Source: JBGCEZ01 sp045106735
GTDB taxonomy: Bacteria; Planctomycetota; Phycisphaerae; Phycisphaerales; SM1A02
DNA: 23,785 nucleotides
Direction of reading: 5' to 3'
NCBI GenBank assembly: GCA_045106735.1
Contig: JBGCEZ010000092.1
Location: 1-23,785, forward strand
In this document: positions 15,409 to 22,818 of the stretch, piece by piece
Layout: every line of letters starts with the position of its first letter
How positions within the stretch are numbered: the stretch's first letter is position 1
The notes under the pieces: model-generated
Database searches by the model: none
What the model was told of the DNA's origin: nothing
The model's input: the letters and a program-made list of their open reading frames with translations, nothing else
Program-made: the position numbers and the translations under genes

Positions 15409-15573
15409 TAGCAGCCCGTTGAAAAACCCCGCCCCGTCCTGAGCACGATCATTCCGCCCCTCGCTTTGTCGCCGAATCTCGGCGTATCGAGTGGATATGC
15501 CTTCGATTCAGCTCCGCGCGAGGGACGGAAGCACCGCACTCAGGACGAGACGGGCTTCTTCAACGGACTGTTA
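15409..15573. mobile_element. 165-bp palindromic MITE-like element
   Basis: The ends TAGCAGCCCGTTGAAAAA (left) and, read from the right, TAACAGTCCGTTGAAGAA are inverted copies. Aligning 15409-15464 with the reverse complement of 15518-15573 gives 44 identities in 56 with no gaps, leaving a loop of about 53 nt. It has no ORF, so it would need a transposase in trans; no target-site duplication is clear. The right-most three bases (15571-15573, TAA on the minus strand) are the stop codon of the 1048-residue gene. I suspect I have seen related ends repeated in planctomycete-type DNA, but I cannot name an IS family. It may instead serve as a 3'-end hairpin. Confidence 0.68.
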
Positions 15574-18500
15574 GCGCACTCCTTCGGGCCGCACGTCCTT
15601 CCGGCCCGGGCGTCCATCGCTGCCACCCGCGTCCGGCGAATCGCTCACCGGACGCGATCGAATCGCAGCCCGGCGGTGATCGCGAGCCCGACCGACGAGG
15701 GCATCCACGGTGGGCATCGACCGCTCGGCGGACTCGAAGCCAGCCCGGGCGGCTTGGACGATCGCGTCGGGCGCCCCGCTGGTTGCAAGTGCGTCGAGTG
15801 CTGTCCGCGCGAATGCAATGGCTCGCTCCGGCGTCAGGTCGGCTCCACCCGAGGGAGTTGGCAATGCGTTCTGACCCGGGCGACGGCGGAAGGCCGTGCG
15901 CTCGCCACGACCACCGCGACCGGATGCGGATGCCGATGCGGATGCGGGGCCGCCTGCGGGGCCGCCTGCGGATGTGAACGCGGCCCGCCCCACGACGCCG
16001 TCGCGCGGCATGACCTCGATCAGGGCCGGCCCGCGATCGGCCGGCATCATGTCATCGCCCGGGCGGCCGACGATTCCACCGCCCACCCGCTCGATTCGCG
16101 GCCCGATCGGGTCCGGGTCGCGGCCGATGTTGGCCAGCATCGCCATTGCTCGCTCGAAATCCTCCAGCCAGCGGTCGAATCCGAACGGCCGATGGGCGAC
16201 ACCGCTGACCCGAAGCCGATGCCGCGTTTCGATCGATGGCCGGCCGGCTCCGTCGTCCATGCCGTGCTCGATTCGGGCGATGAACTGAGCGTCCACGTCC
16301 CGGCCGTCTTGGCCCTCCAGCCGCACGATCGCCGGGGCGGCGGAATCGACGGTGCAGCGGACCACATTCGACTCGGTCGCCGGCCCAAGGTCGACGTCGG
16401 TTTCGCCGAAGGGGAGCGGATGTTCCGTGCCATCGGCATCCAGGACCGCCCAGGAGACGTGGCCGATCGGGGCCTGGAGCATCGTGGGAACGGCCAGGAG
16501 CGCGCCGCTGACGCGCCGCGTGCGCTCGGTCACGCCGACGCGGACGGAATCCATGGCCAAACCGCCAAGGCCGTTCCGCCGCCCGACGAATCGCGGCAGC
16601 TCAATGTCCTCGGCCCAACCGCCGGGCGTGGTCCGGCCAACGACCACCGAGCCACCGGCAATGTGGTCAGGATCGACGTACATCGCCAGGAACGCCGGAT
16701 CCCATCCGAAGACGCGCGATGGATCGGCCGGCAAGACGCCTCCCGCCGGACGCTCGCGAACGATGAGTGCCGGTTCGACGCGGCGATACCGCGTCATGTT
16801 CGCCCGGTGGCGTCCCAATAGATCCACCCACACCACGAGGCGTGCGAATCGGCCGGCACGGTCTCGCACGCCAACGACGCGCGGAGCCGGAACGACAAGG
16901 CCGCCCGCCGCCGCGATCGCGAGCGGCCCCGACGTCCACACCAAGTCGGGAACGTGCAAGTCGTTGAGCCCGACGTTGGTGGCCGCGGCCATCGGGCGCA
17001 CTCCCATGTCGGCGAGCTCGATCCCCGGGGTGGGCGCGATCTGCCCGCCAGCAACGGTCACCGCATCGGGTTCGCCATCGGCAAGAGCGAGCGAGAAGCC
17101 AGCCCCGCCCAGGCCTTCGTCGGCCTCGATCATCGCGTCCAAGCACCCGCGTTCGATGATCGCGGAACGATCGCGCTGATCGCGAGCCGGGTCGCGTTGG
17201 ATGCGCAGGTCGCCCTGGAACGTCAGGTCGTCCAGCACCGCGTCCTGCACGAGCATGACATCGCGCAGTTCGCGGCCGATCGACCCGGCGTCGAAGGCGG
17301 CATCGAGCTGGCCATCAACGGCTCCGGCGGCGGAGTCCTCGGCGAACCAATCGACGAACAGGTTGAGGATCGGGTCCCAGATCACGTTGAAGAACAGCGA
17401 CGCAAAACCGTCCGGCAGGCCGGGCAAAGTGACATCGACCGATTGCACCGCCGGTTCGACCTGCAAGCGACCGTCGGCTGCGTCAAAGCCAATGTCGACC
17501 GTGATGGTGGCGGCATACGTGTCCGGGGCGGTGATCGACATATCGAGCCGGGCCCGGACGACGCTCGGCGCCCCGCCACCCGGGAACACGCTGAACGAAC
17601 TGCTCGTGAGACTGACGTTGGGCCCGGCGAGCGGGGCAGGCTGGGCGTCGGCCCCGTCGGCCAGCATGTCGTCGATCGACGGCAACGGGATCGTCATGGG
17701 GACGGGAGCGATCTGGGCCATGGGGAACGCGAAGAATGGAGCAATGGCGGCCGTGATTGCGGCATCTTCGGCGGCACGGATTGAAGCCCCGCGGGCGTCT
17801 TCGTCCACCTCGCCGGCTTCAATCGCTGCGTCCACTTCGGCCACGGCCGCGTCGCGCACGGCGCCTCGATCGACACCGACCAAGGCCGGCAAGACAGCCG
17901 ACGGGATGAGCTCCTGCATGAGCAAGCGGTTGGACACCACCACGCCCACGTCGTGCGCCGCATCGCTCCACGTGATGTCGCCCACCGCCGCGTCACCACC
18001 TCGCCCGGCCGAGATCGCAATGGCTGACGCCTTCCCCTTGATGAGCAGCGACGTGTCGCGCTCTTCCGCGTCCACACAACGAAGACGATCAACCCGCGGG
18101 GCGCGAACGATCGGCGTGGCCGGGAGTGGGGTGCCATCTGGCGCGAGCGGGCATGCCCCGTCGCCGCGGACCAGGTCAAAGAGCGACGACTCCAGGAAGT
18201 CGGCAGGGAGACCAAGCGTGCCGTTCTGCAGCTGACTTGCCAGGACCGGACCCATGAGCACGGCCAATCCGCCCATCTTCTCCGCACTGGTGCGGTCCCC
18301 ATCGGCCGGGTCCTCGTCATCCGCGTCGGGGATCACGTGCACGGATGCCTGCGAAAGATCAGGCTCGAAAATGCCGCTACTCACGACCGGGATTGCAATT
18401 TGGAGTTCGCCATTGAGCCGCCGCATGACATTCACGCCGGTGATCGCCGAGTCGCGAAATGGCAACCGGATCCCGATGTGCTCGCGCGTCTGAAGGGTGC

Positions 18501-18717
18501 CGTTGTTGAAGTCGGCCGGCCGAATCTCCGCCGAAGGGGCCAGGAATCGGAACTCGAAGCGCGTCGGCGTATTGAAGATCGGAACCTCGATCGCCACGGG
18601 CCACGGCAGCCCGTAGGGCGCAACCCGCTCCAAGAACGCGCCGCGAATCGCACGGTCGATGCCGCGATCCGAGACGGTGATGAAAACGTCATGACTGCCG
18701 GTGATGGAGTTGCCCAT
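15571..18717 (-). CDS. 1048-residue orphan protein, no recognised domain
   Basis: One uninterrupted frame from ATG 18717 to TAA 15571. There is no signal peptide or transmembrane helix. The first 100 residues show amphipathic strand/helix alternation (SHDVFITVSDRGIDRAI, then PVAIEVPIFNTP, FEFRFLAPSAEI), followed by several beta-rich blocks and long charged helices (VRDAAVAEVDAAIEAGEVDEDAR). A Gly/Ala/Ser plus Arg-rich disordered segment lies near residues 915-950, partly from 6- and 12-bp DNA repeats (15922-15972). The amphipathic beta pattern and hydrophobic SLFFNVIWDPILNLFVDWF segment could fit a lipid-binding TULIP-like fold, but this is a weak inference. The coding signal is strong (conserved-looking, balanced composition, high GC3). 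No good Shine-Dalgarno is seen at the chosen start. Confidence 0.8.
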   Translation of the reverse strand: MGNSITGSHDVFITVSDRGIDRAIRGAFLERVAPYGLPWPVAIEVPIFNTPTRFEFRFLAPSAEIRPADFNNGTLQTREHIGIRLPFRDSAITGVNVMRRLNGELQIAIPVVSSGIFEPDLSQASVHVIPDADDEDPADGDRTSAEKMGGLAVLMGPVLASQLQNGTLGLPADFLESSLFDLVRGDGACPLAPDGTPLPATPIVRAPRVDRLRCVDAEERDTSLLIKGKASAIAISAGRGGDAAVGDITWSDAAHDVGVVVSNRLLMQELIPSAVLPALVGVDRGAVRDAAVAEVDAAIEAGEVDEDARGASIRAAEDAAITAAIAPFFAFPMAQIAPVPMTIPLPSIDDMLADGADAQPAPLAGPNVSLTSSSFSVFPGGGAPSVVRARLDMSITAPDTYAATITVDIGFDAADGRLQVEPAVQSVDVTLPGLPDGFASLFFNVIWDPILNLFVDWFAEDSAAGAVDGQLDAAFDAGSIGRELRDVMLVQDAVLDDLTFQGDLRIQRDPARDQRDRSAIIERGCLDAMIEADEGLGGAGFSLALADGEPDAVTVAGGQIAPTPGIELADMGVRPMAAATNVGLNDLHVPDLVWTSGPLAIAAAGGLVVPAPRVVGVRDRAGRFARLVVWVDLLGRHRANMTRYRRVEPALIVRERPAGGVLPADPSRVFGWDPAFLAMYVDPDHIAGGSVVVGRTTPGGWAEDIELPRFVGRRNGLGGLAMDSVRVGVTERTRRVSGALLAVPTMLQAPIGHVSWAVLDADGTEHPLPFGETDVDLGPATESNVVRCTVDSAAPAIVRLEGQDGRDVDAQFIARIEHGMDDGAGRPSIETRHRLRVSGVAHRPFGFDRWLEDFERAMAMLANIGRDPDPIGPRIERVGGGIVGRPGDDMMPADRGPALIEVMPRDGVVGRAAFTSAGGPAGGPASASASASGRGGRGERTAFRRRPGQNALPTPSGGADLTPERAIAFARTALDALATSGAPDAIVQAARAGFESAERSMPTVDALVGRARDHRRAAIRSRPVSDSPDAGGSDGRPGRKDVRPEGVR

Positions 18718-19355
18718 GGGTGTCGGTCCGTTGGCGTTGGGGGTGGAGCGTGGGAGGGGGTGGGCGCGATTCAGGCTGCGCGACGTGGCGTGCGGAATGC
18801 GGATTGCGGATTGCGCAACGAGGCATGCCGTATGAGCAGCACGCCCGTCCGGGATCCGACCGATCCCGGGTCACGAGGGCACGCGACGTCCGCCACCCCC
18901 GCCCGACGCGTGAAGCGAACACCAGGCAAGATTCGCGCATTGACAGCCTGGGCGACGGTTTCGCGCCGCGAGTGCGCACCGCCCGACACCACCCGGCCTG
19001 CACGGCACAGCCCGGCACGACACGGCACCGCAGGCGCGCGTATGGACCCGCACCGAACCGCCGCCGGGCTGCGCCGGGGCCGCGGCTGGACTGGCCCTGC
19101 ATCGCTGCCTCCCCCTTCTGTGGCACCGCCCCCGACCTCCCCTGCATCTTCCGAGGTACTCCTGTCGCACCACGGCCGCTCCCGAACCACGCCCCCGCGA
19201 CCCTCGGCCGTCCGCCCGCCCCACCACCGACCTTCGCCGGCCCCACTTCCGACCCGCCGCCCGCCGTGCCGCGCGGCCAACAGTTCGTACTTTCTGTCAC
19301 GAATTCGCAGGCCCCGTGCCCACAACAGGTTGCGCCACATGACCATCCCGGCTGT
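18718..19355. other. Long non-coding region between divergent genes
   Basis: Overlapping frames are open on both strands for several hundred codons, but all translate to Arg/Pro/Gly/Ala-rich text with no strand/helix pattern, so I call it non-coding. It contains a 7-bp tandem repeat near 18792, CCGGCAC-like repeats around 19005-19030, and an inverted repeat TTCGT...ACGAA at about 19285-19304. It must hold the promoter for the 1048-residue gene, but I see no convincing hexamer pair on the minus strand. Confidence 0.5.
18792..18819. repeat. 7-bp tandem repeat GCGGATT
   Basis: Four units: GCGGAAT, GCGGATT, GCGGATT, GCGCAAC. They lie in non-coding DNA about 75 bp upstream of the ATG of the 1048-residue gene. 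Short, so it may be chance or a small simple-sequence tract. Confidence 0.55.
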
Positions 19356-19384
19356 TTGACGCTCACCCGCCGCGGGCGTAGCAT
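19356..19384 (+). promoter_or_regulatory. Sigma-70-like promoter for the wbpBDE operon
   Basis: TTGACG (19356-19361), a 17-bp spacer, then TAGCAT (19379-19384). Five of six bases match the -35 consensus, four of six the -10, and the spacing is ideal. It is the best promoter in the window and points toward the nucleotide-sugar operon, giving a start of transcription near 19391 and a leader of about 270 nt. Confidence 0.65.
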
Positions 19385-19663
19385 CGCGCGCACGGGCCGG
19401 AACGTGGCCCCGCGCAGGCGTGGCCGGCCTCTTGCCGACCCCGCGATCGGCGACTTCCAGAGCATTCCTTCCCGCAGGATCCGGCCGGACACTTCCGGCC
19501 GTGGCGGGCGGTTCACGTCGCACGTGCCGCCCAGGCGGAGGACCCCTCGGCCGTCGCTTCGCGCTCAATCTGCTGTTCCCGACCGGATGTGGCCCACGGA
19601 CGAGCCACGGCTCGGGATGGCCGCACCACGCCGGCTCGCGCGTGGGTCACCAGGGACACTGCC
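19385..19663 (+). other. Long 5' leader of the wbpBDE operon
   Basis: If the promoter at 19356-19384 is used, about 270 nt precede the first codon. The leader contains a perfect 7-bp stem CGGCCGG/CCGGCCG with a 6-nt loop at 19482-19501 and GGCCGG/CCGGCC arms near 19395-19430. No T-run follows, no known riboswitch was recognised, and no protein-like frame was seen. AGGGA at 19652-19656 is the ribosome site of the next gene. Confidence 0.4.
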
Positions 19664-20782
19664 TTGACGCAACACGGAACAAGGATCGCCGTCATCGGAT
19701 GCGGCGGATGGGGAAAGAACATCGTGCGGTCCGTCGTCGCCCTGGGCGATGGCAACCTCGCGGCGGTGGTCGATCCCACGGAGGCCGGGCGCGAAACGGC
19801 CCGCACCCTGACCGCCGATCTGCCGGCCGGCAGCGTGTTGGTCACCGACGATCTGCAAGCGATCCTCGACGACGAGACGATCCGCGGCGTCATGATCGCC
19901 ACCCCGGCGGAAACGCACTTCTCGATCGCCCGCCGCTGCCTGGACGCCGGCAAGGAGTGCTTCGTTGAGAAGCCGCTCACCGTCGATCTGGACGAGGCCC
20001 GGCAACTCGTCGATCACGCCGCCGGCCTGGGCCGAACCCTCATGGTCGGCCACCTGCTCGAATACCACCCGGCGATCCTGAAGCTCCACGAGCTGATCGC
20101 CTCGGGCGAGCTCGGCAGCGTGCGATACATCGCGTCAAACCGCCTGAACCTCGGCAAAGTCCGCACGGAGGAGAACGCCCTCTGGTCGTTCGCCCCCCAC
20201 GACATCGCCGTCATTCTGCGGCTGGTTGGCGCGTCGCCGGTCCAGGTGGTCGCCACCGGCGGCTGCTATGTGACCCCGAACATCGCCGACACGACGATCA
20301 CGCAGTTGCTCTTTGCCAACGGGGTCCGGTCGCACGTGTACGTGTCCTGGCTGCATCCCTTCAAGGAGCAGAAACTCGTCGTCGTCGGCAGCAAGAAGAT
20401 GGCCAGCTTTGACGACATCTCGAAGGAACTGGTCCTGTACGACCAGCGGGTCGAGTGGCAAGAAGGCCATCCCATTCCGCACCGCGGCGACGGAACGGTC
20501 GTCGCGTACCCGGCAGATGAGCCGCTCAAGGCTGAGTGCCGGCACTTCATCGAGGCCGTCGAGGGCAAGCACGCCCCGCTGACCGATGGCTGCAACGGCC
20601 TTCGCGTCCTCCAGGTGCTCCACGCGGCCCAACGGTCCATGGTCTGCAACGGTTCGCCCGTCGATGTCGATGTCGACCGCCCGACCCCCGTCGCCGACGG
20701 CCCCACGATCGAGACCATGCCGATCAGCGGCGTCGTCCCGTCCATGGCCGCCGCGGCCACGACCAACGGAGCCGGACGATGA
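19664..20782 (+). CDS. wbpB: Gfo/Idh/MocA-family UDP-sugar 3-dehydrogenase (WbpB/WlbA-like)
   Basis: A 372-residue NAD(P)-dependent oxidoreductase. It starts at TTG 19664, chosen because AGGGA lies 7 nt upstream and the Rossmann strand begins at once (TRIAVIGCGGWGKN, nucleotide-binding GCGGWG at 12-17). Family marks: the catalytic EKP (102-104), the NRLNLGKVR segment (159-167) and WSFAPHD (174-180), the pattern of WbpB/WlbA. In that pathway it oxidises C3 of UDP-GlcNAc-uronic acid, giving the 3-keto sugar used by the aminotransferase. The C-terminal 40 residues are Pro/Ala-rich and probably disordered. The stop overlaps the next ATG (ATGA). The substrate is inferred from family and neighbours; a UDP-GlcNAc or other C3 oxidation is possible. 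Confidence 0.9.
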   Translation: MTQHGTRIAVIGCGGWGKNIVRSVVALGDGNLAAVVDPTEAGRETARTLTADLPAGSVLVTDDLQAILDDETIRGVMIATPAETHFSIARRCLDAGKECFVEKPLTVDLDEARQLVDHAAGLGRTLMVGHLLEYHPAILKLHELIASGELGSVRYIASNRLNLGKVRTEENALWSFAPHDIAVILRLVGASPVQVVATGGCYVTPNIADTTITQLLFANGVRSHVYVSWLHPFKEQKLVVVGSKKMASFDDISKELVLYDQRVEWQEGHPIPHRGDGTVVAYPADEPLKAECRHFIEAVEGKHAPLTDGCNGLRVLQVLHAAQRSMVCNGSPVDVDVDRPTPVADGPTIETMPISGVVPSMAAAATTNGAGR

Positions 20783-21501
20783 GCTCGGCGACGACCACGA
20801 CGGCGGCTCCCGCGGCAGCTTCGGCAGCTCCCGCGACGGCTCCCACGGCAGTCGCAGCCTCCACCCCCGATACGAGCGGCATTCGCCCGCACGAGGACGC
20901 CCACCCCGGCACGCGCATCCACGACACGGCGGCGATTGATCCGCCGTGCACGATCGGTTCCGGCACCTCCATCTGGCACTTCAGCCACGTGATGAAGAAT
21001 TGCCGCATCGGCGAGAACTGCAACATCGGCCAGAACGTGGTCGTGTCGCCGGACGTCGTCATCGGCACCGGCTGCAAGATCCAGAACAACGTCTCGCTGT
21101 ACACCGGCGTGGAGCTCGAGGACTACGTCTTCTGCGGCCCCTCGATGGTGTTCACCAACGTGACCACGCCGCGCTGCGAGATCAACCGCCGCGCCGAGTA
21201 CGCCCGCACGCTCGTCAAGCGCGGGGCCAGCCTTGGCGCGAATTGCACCATCGTGTGCGGCCACGACGTCGGCCGCTACGCCTTTGTCGCCGCCGGCGCG
21301 GTCGTGACGAAGGACGTTCCTGACTACGCCCTGATGGCCGGGGTCCCCGCCCGGCGCATTGCTTGGGCCTGCCGCTGCGGGGCGACCCTGCCCGCGGCGA
21401 ACGAATCCCGCCACGCCACGTGCGGCGACTGCGGCAACACCTACGAGGAATCCGAGTCGGCGGACGCCCTGCGCCCGCTCCAGGAAAGAGACCTGCCATG
21501 A
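20779..21501 (+). CDS. wbpD: Left-handed beta-helix N-acetyltransferase (WbpD/WlbB-like) with zinc-ribbon tail
   Basis: A 240-residue hexapeptide-repeat acyltransferase. The central part (about 44-195) follows WbpD closely: IGSGTSIWHFSHVMKNCRIG, NIGQNVVVSPDVVIGTGCKIQNNVSLYTGVELEDYVFCGPSMVFTNV, and a final AGAVVTKDVPDYALMAGVPARRI. It would acetylate the 3-amino group made by the aminotransferase, using acetyl-CoA. Two additions stand out: a 35-residue Ala/Thr/Ser-rich N-terminus of no evident fold, and a C-terminal Cys198-X-Cys200-X14-Cys215-X2-Cys218 zinc-ribbon-like tail. The ATG overlaps the upstream stop, and its own stop overlaps the next ATG, so all three genes are coupled. Confidence 0.92.
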   Translation: MSSATTTTAAPAAASAAPATAPTAVAASTPDTSGIRPHEDAHPGTRIHDTAAIDPPCTIGSGTSIWHFSHVMKNCRIGENCNIGQNVVVSPDVVIGTGCKIQNNVSLYTGVELEDYVFCGPSMVFTNVTTPRCEINRRAEYARTLVKRGASLGANCTIVCGHDVGRYAFVAAGAVVTKDVPDYALMAGVPARRIAWACRCGATLPAANESRHATCGDCGNTYEESESADALRPLQERDLP

Positions 21502-22727
21502 GCCACGACATCACCGTTCCGCTGCTCGACCTCAAGGCCCAGTACGCCACGCTCCGCGACGAAATCGAACCCGTCGTGCGCGAGGTGATCGAAGCCCAGT
21601 GGTTCATCATGGGCCCGAAGGTTTCCGGCCTCGAAGAAGACGTGGCCGCGTACACCGGGGCGAACCACGCCATCGGCTGCGGCAGCGGCTCCGACGCGCT
21701 GTTGCTCGCCCTGATGGCCCTCGGCATCGGCCACAAGGACGAGGTCATTTGCCCCTCGTTCACGTTCTTTGCCACCGGTGGCGCAATCCACCGCCTGGGC
21801 GCGATTCCGGTCTTTGCCGACATCGATCCGGTCACGTACCAGATGGACCCGGAGCACGTCCGCGAGCTGGCCAAGAAGTGCACGCGGCTCAAGGCGATCA
21901 TGCCCGTGCACCTGTTCGGCATGGCCGCGGACATGGACGCGTACACCAAGCTCGGCACCGATCTCGGCGTCCCGATCATTGAGGACGCGGCCCAGGCCAT
22001 CGGCACCAAGGACAACACCGGCGCCATGGTGGGCACCCGTGGCACCGTCGGCTGCTTCAGCTTCTTCCCGAGCAAGAACCTCGGCGGCTTTGGCGACGGT
22101 GGCATCATCACCACCAACTGCCCGGGTCTCGGCGAGAAGATGGGCATCCTCCGCGTGCACGGCGGCAAGCCCAAGTACTACCACCGCACGGTGGGCGTGA
22201 ACTCGCGGCTGGACGCGCTGCAGGCCGCCGTGCTGCAGGTCAAGCTTCGCCACCTCGAAGCCTGGCACCAGGGCCGCATCGACAACGCCGACTTCTACGA
22301 CGCGGCATTCGGTGCCGCCGGCGCGGTCAACAGCAGCAGCCCGATCAAGGATGGCGGCTTCCCGCTCCGCACGCCGTGGCGTCCCGACGGCCAGTCGCGG
22401 CACATCTTCAACCAGTACGTGGTCCGCGTGCCGGCCGACATCCGCGACGATGTCCGGGCCGACCTGGGCGCGGCGAAGATCGGCAGCGAGATCTACTACC
22501 CGGTTCCACTGCACATGCAGGAATGCTTCGAGCCGCTCGGCTATACCGCCGGCAGCCTGCCGCACTCCGAGCTCGCGGCCCACGAGACGATCGCCCTGCC
22601 GATCTATCCCGAGCTGACGACCGAGCAGAAGCAGCACGTTGTCGACACCCTCGTTGCTTCGGTGGCCAAGCGCACCGGCGTGGCGGCCACGTCAAGCGGC
22701 ACCAAGATGGCGACCGCGGCGAGCTGA
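21498..22727 (+). CDS. wbpE: DegT/DnrJ/EryC1/StrS PLP-dependent sugar aminotransferase (WbpE-like)
   Basis: A 409-residue fold-type-I PLP enzyme. ATG 21498 overlaps the previous stop (ATGA); AGGAA lies about 11 nt upstream. Motifs in order: PLLDLKAQY (8-16), SGSDALLLALMALG (63-76), the PLP-stacking/phosphate region EDAAQAIG (162-169, Asp163 binding the pyridine nitrogen), and FFPSKNLGGFGDGG with the Schiff-base Lys193. The C-terminal domain has the RLDALQAAVLQVKL helix and the YYPVPLHMQ substrate strand. It would transfer an amino group, usually from Glu, to the 3-keto sugar made by the dehydrogenase. The last 15-20 residues are a Thr/Ala/Ser tail. It is the last gene before the terminator. 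Confidence 0.94.
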   Translation: MSHDITVPLLDLKAQYATLRDEIEPVVREVIEAQWFIMGPKVSGLEEDVAAYTGANHAIGCGSGSDALLLALMALGIGHKDEVICPSFTFFATGGAIHRLGAIPVFADIDPVTYQMDPEHVRELAKKCTRLKAIMPVHLFGMAADMDAYTKLGTDLGVPIIEDAAQAIGTKDNTGAMVGTRGTVGCFSFFPSKNLGGFGDGGIITTNCPGLGEKMGILRVHGGKPKYYHRTVGVNSRLDALQAAVLQVKLRHLEAWHQGRIDNADFYDAAFGAAGAVNSSSPIKDGGFPLRTPWRPDGQSRHIFNQYVVRVPADIRDDVRADLGAAKIGSEIYYPVPLHMQECFEPLGYTAGSLPHSELAAHETIALPIYPELTTEQKQHVVDTLVASVAKRTGVAATSSGTKMATAAS

Positions 22728-22751
22728 TTCGCTCCCGCCAAACGCACCACC

Positions 22752-22796
22752 GCGGCCGGTTGACACATACGTGTCGGCCGGCCGCTTTTCGTTTTT
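22752..22796 (+). terminator. Rho-independent terminator of the wbpBDE operon
   Basis: The arms GCGGCCGG-TT-GACAC and GTGTC-GG-CCGGCCGC close on an ATAC loop. The TT/GG positions can form two G-U wobbles, giving a 15-bp stem. It is followed directly by TTTTCGTTTTT (22786-22796). It lies 25 nt after the aminotransferase stop and 23 nt before the methyltransferase ATG. Confidence 0.92.
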
Positions 22797-22818
22797 GAAT
22801 GCTCGTTTCGGAAGAACC

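Noticed and set aside
15466..16821. A 451-codon open plus-strand frame opposite the 1048-residue gene
   Set aside because: It begins inside the palindromic element and its composition is Arg/His/Asp-rich antisense text; the minus-strand frame is longer and reads like protein.
18720..19667. Long overlapping frames on both strands between the orphan gene and wbpB
   Set aside because: All are Arg/Pro/Gly-rich without structure; no Shine-Dalgarno site was seen, and a promoter lies inside the region.
22760..22770. TTGACA as a -35 for the methyltransferase
   Set aside because: The hexamer lies inside the terminator stem and no -10 follows at the right distance.
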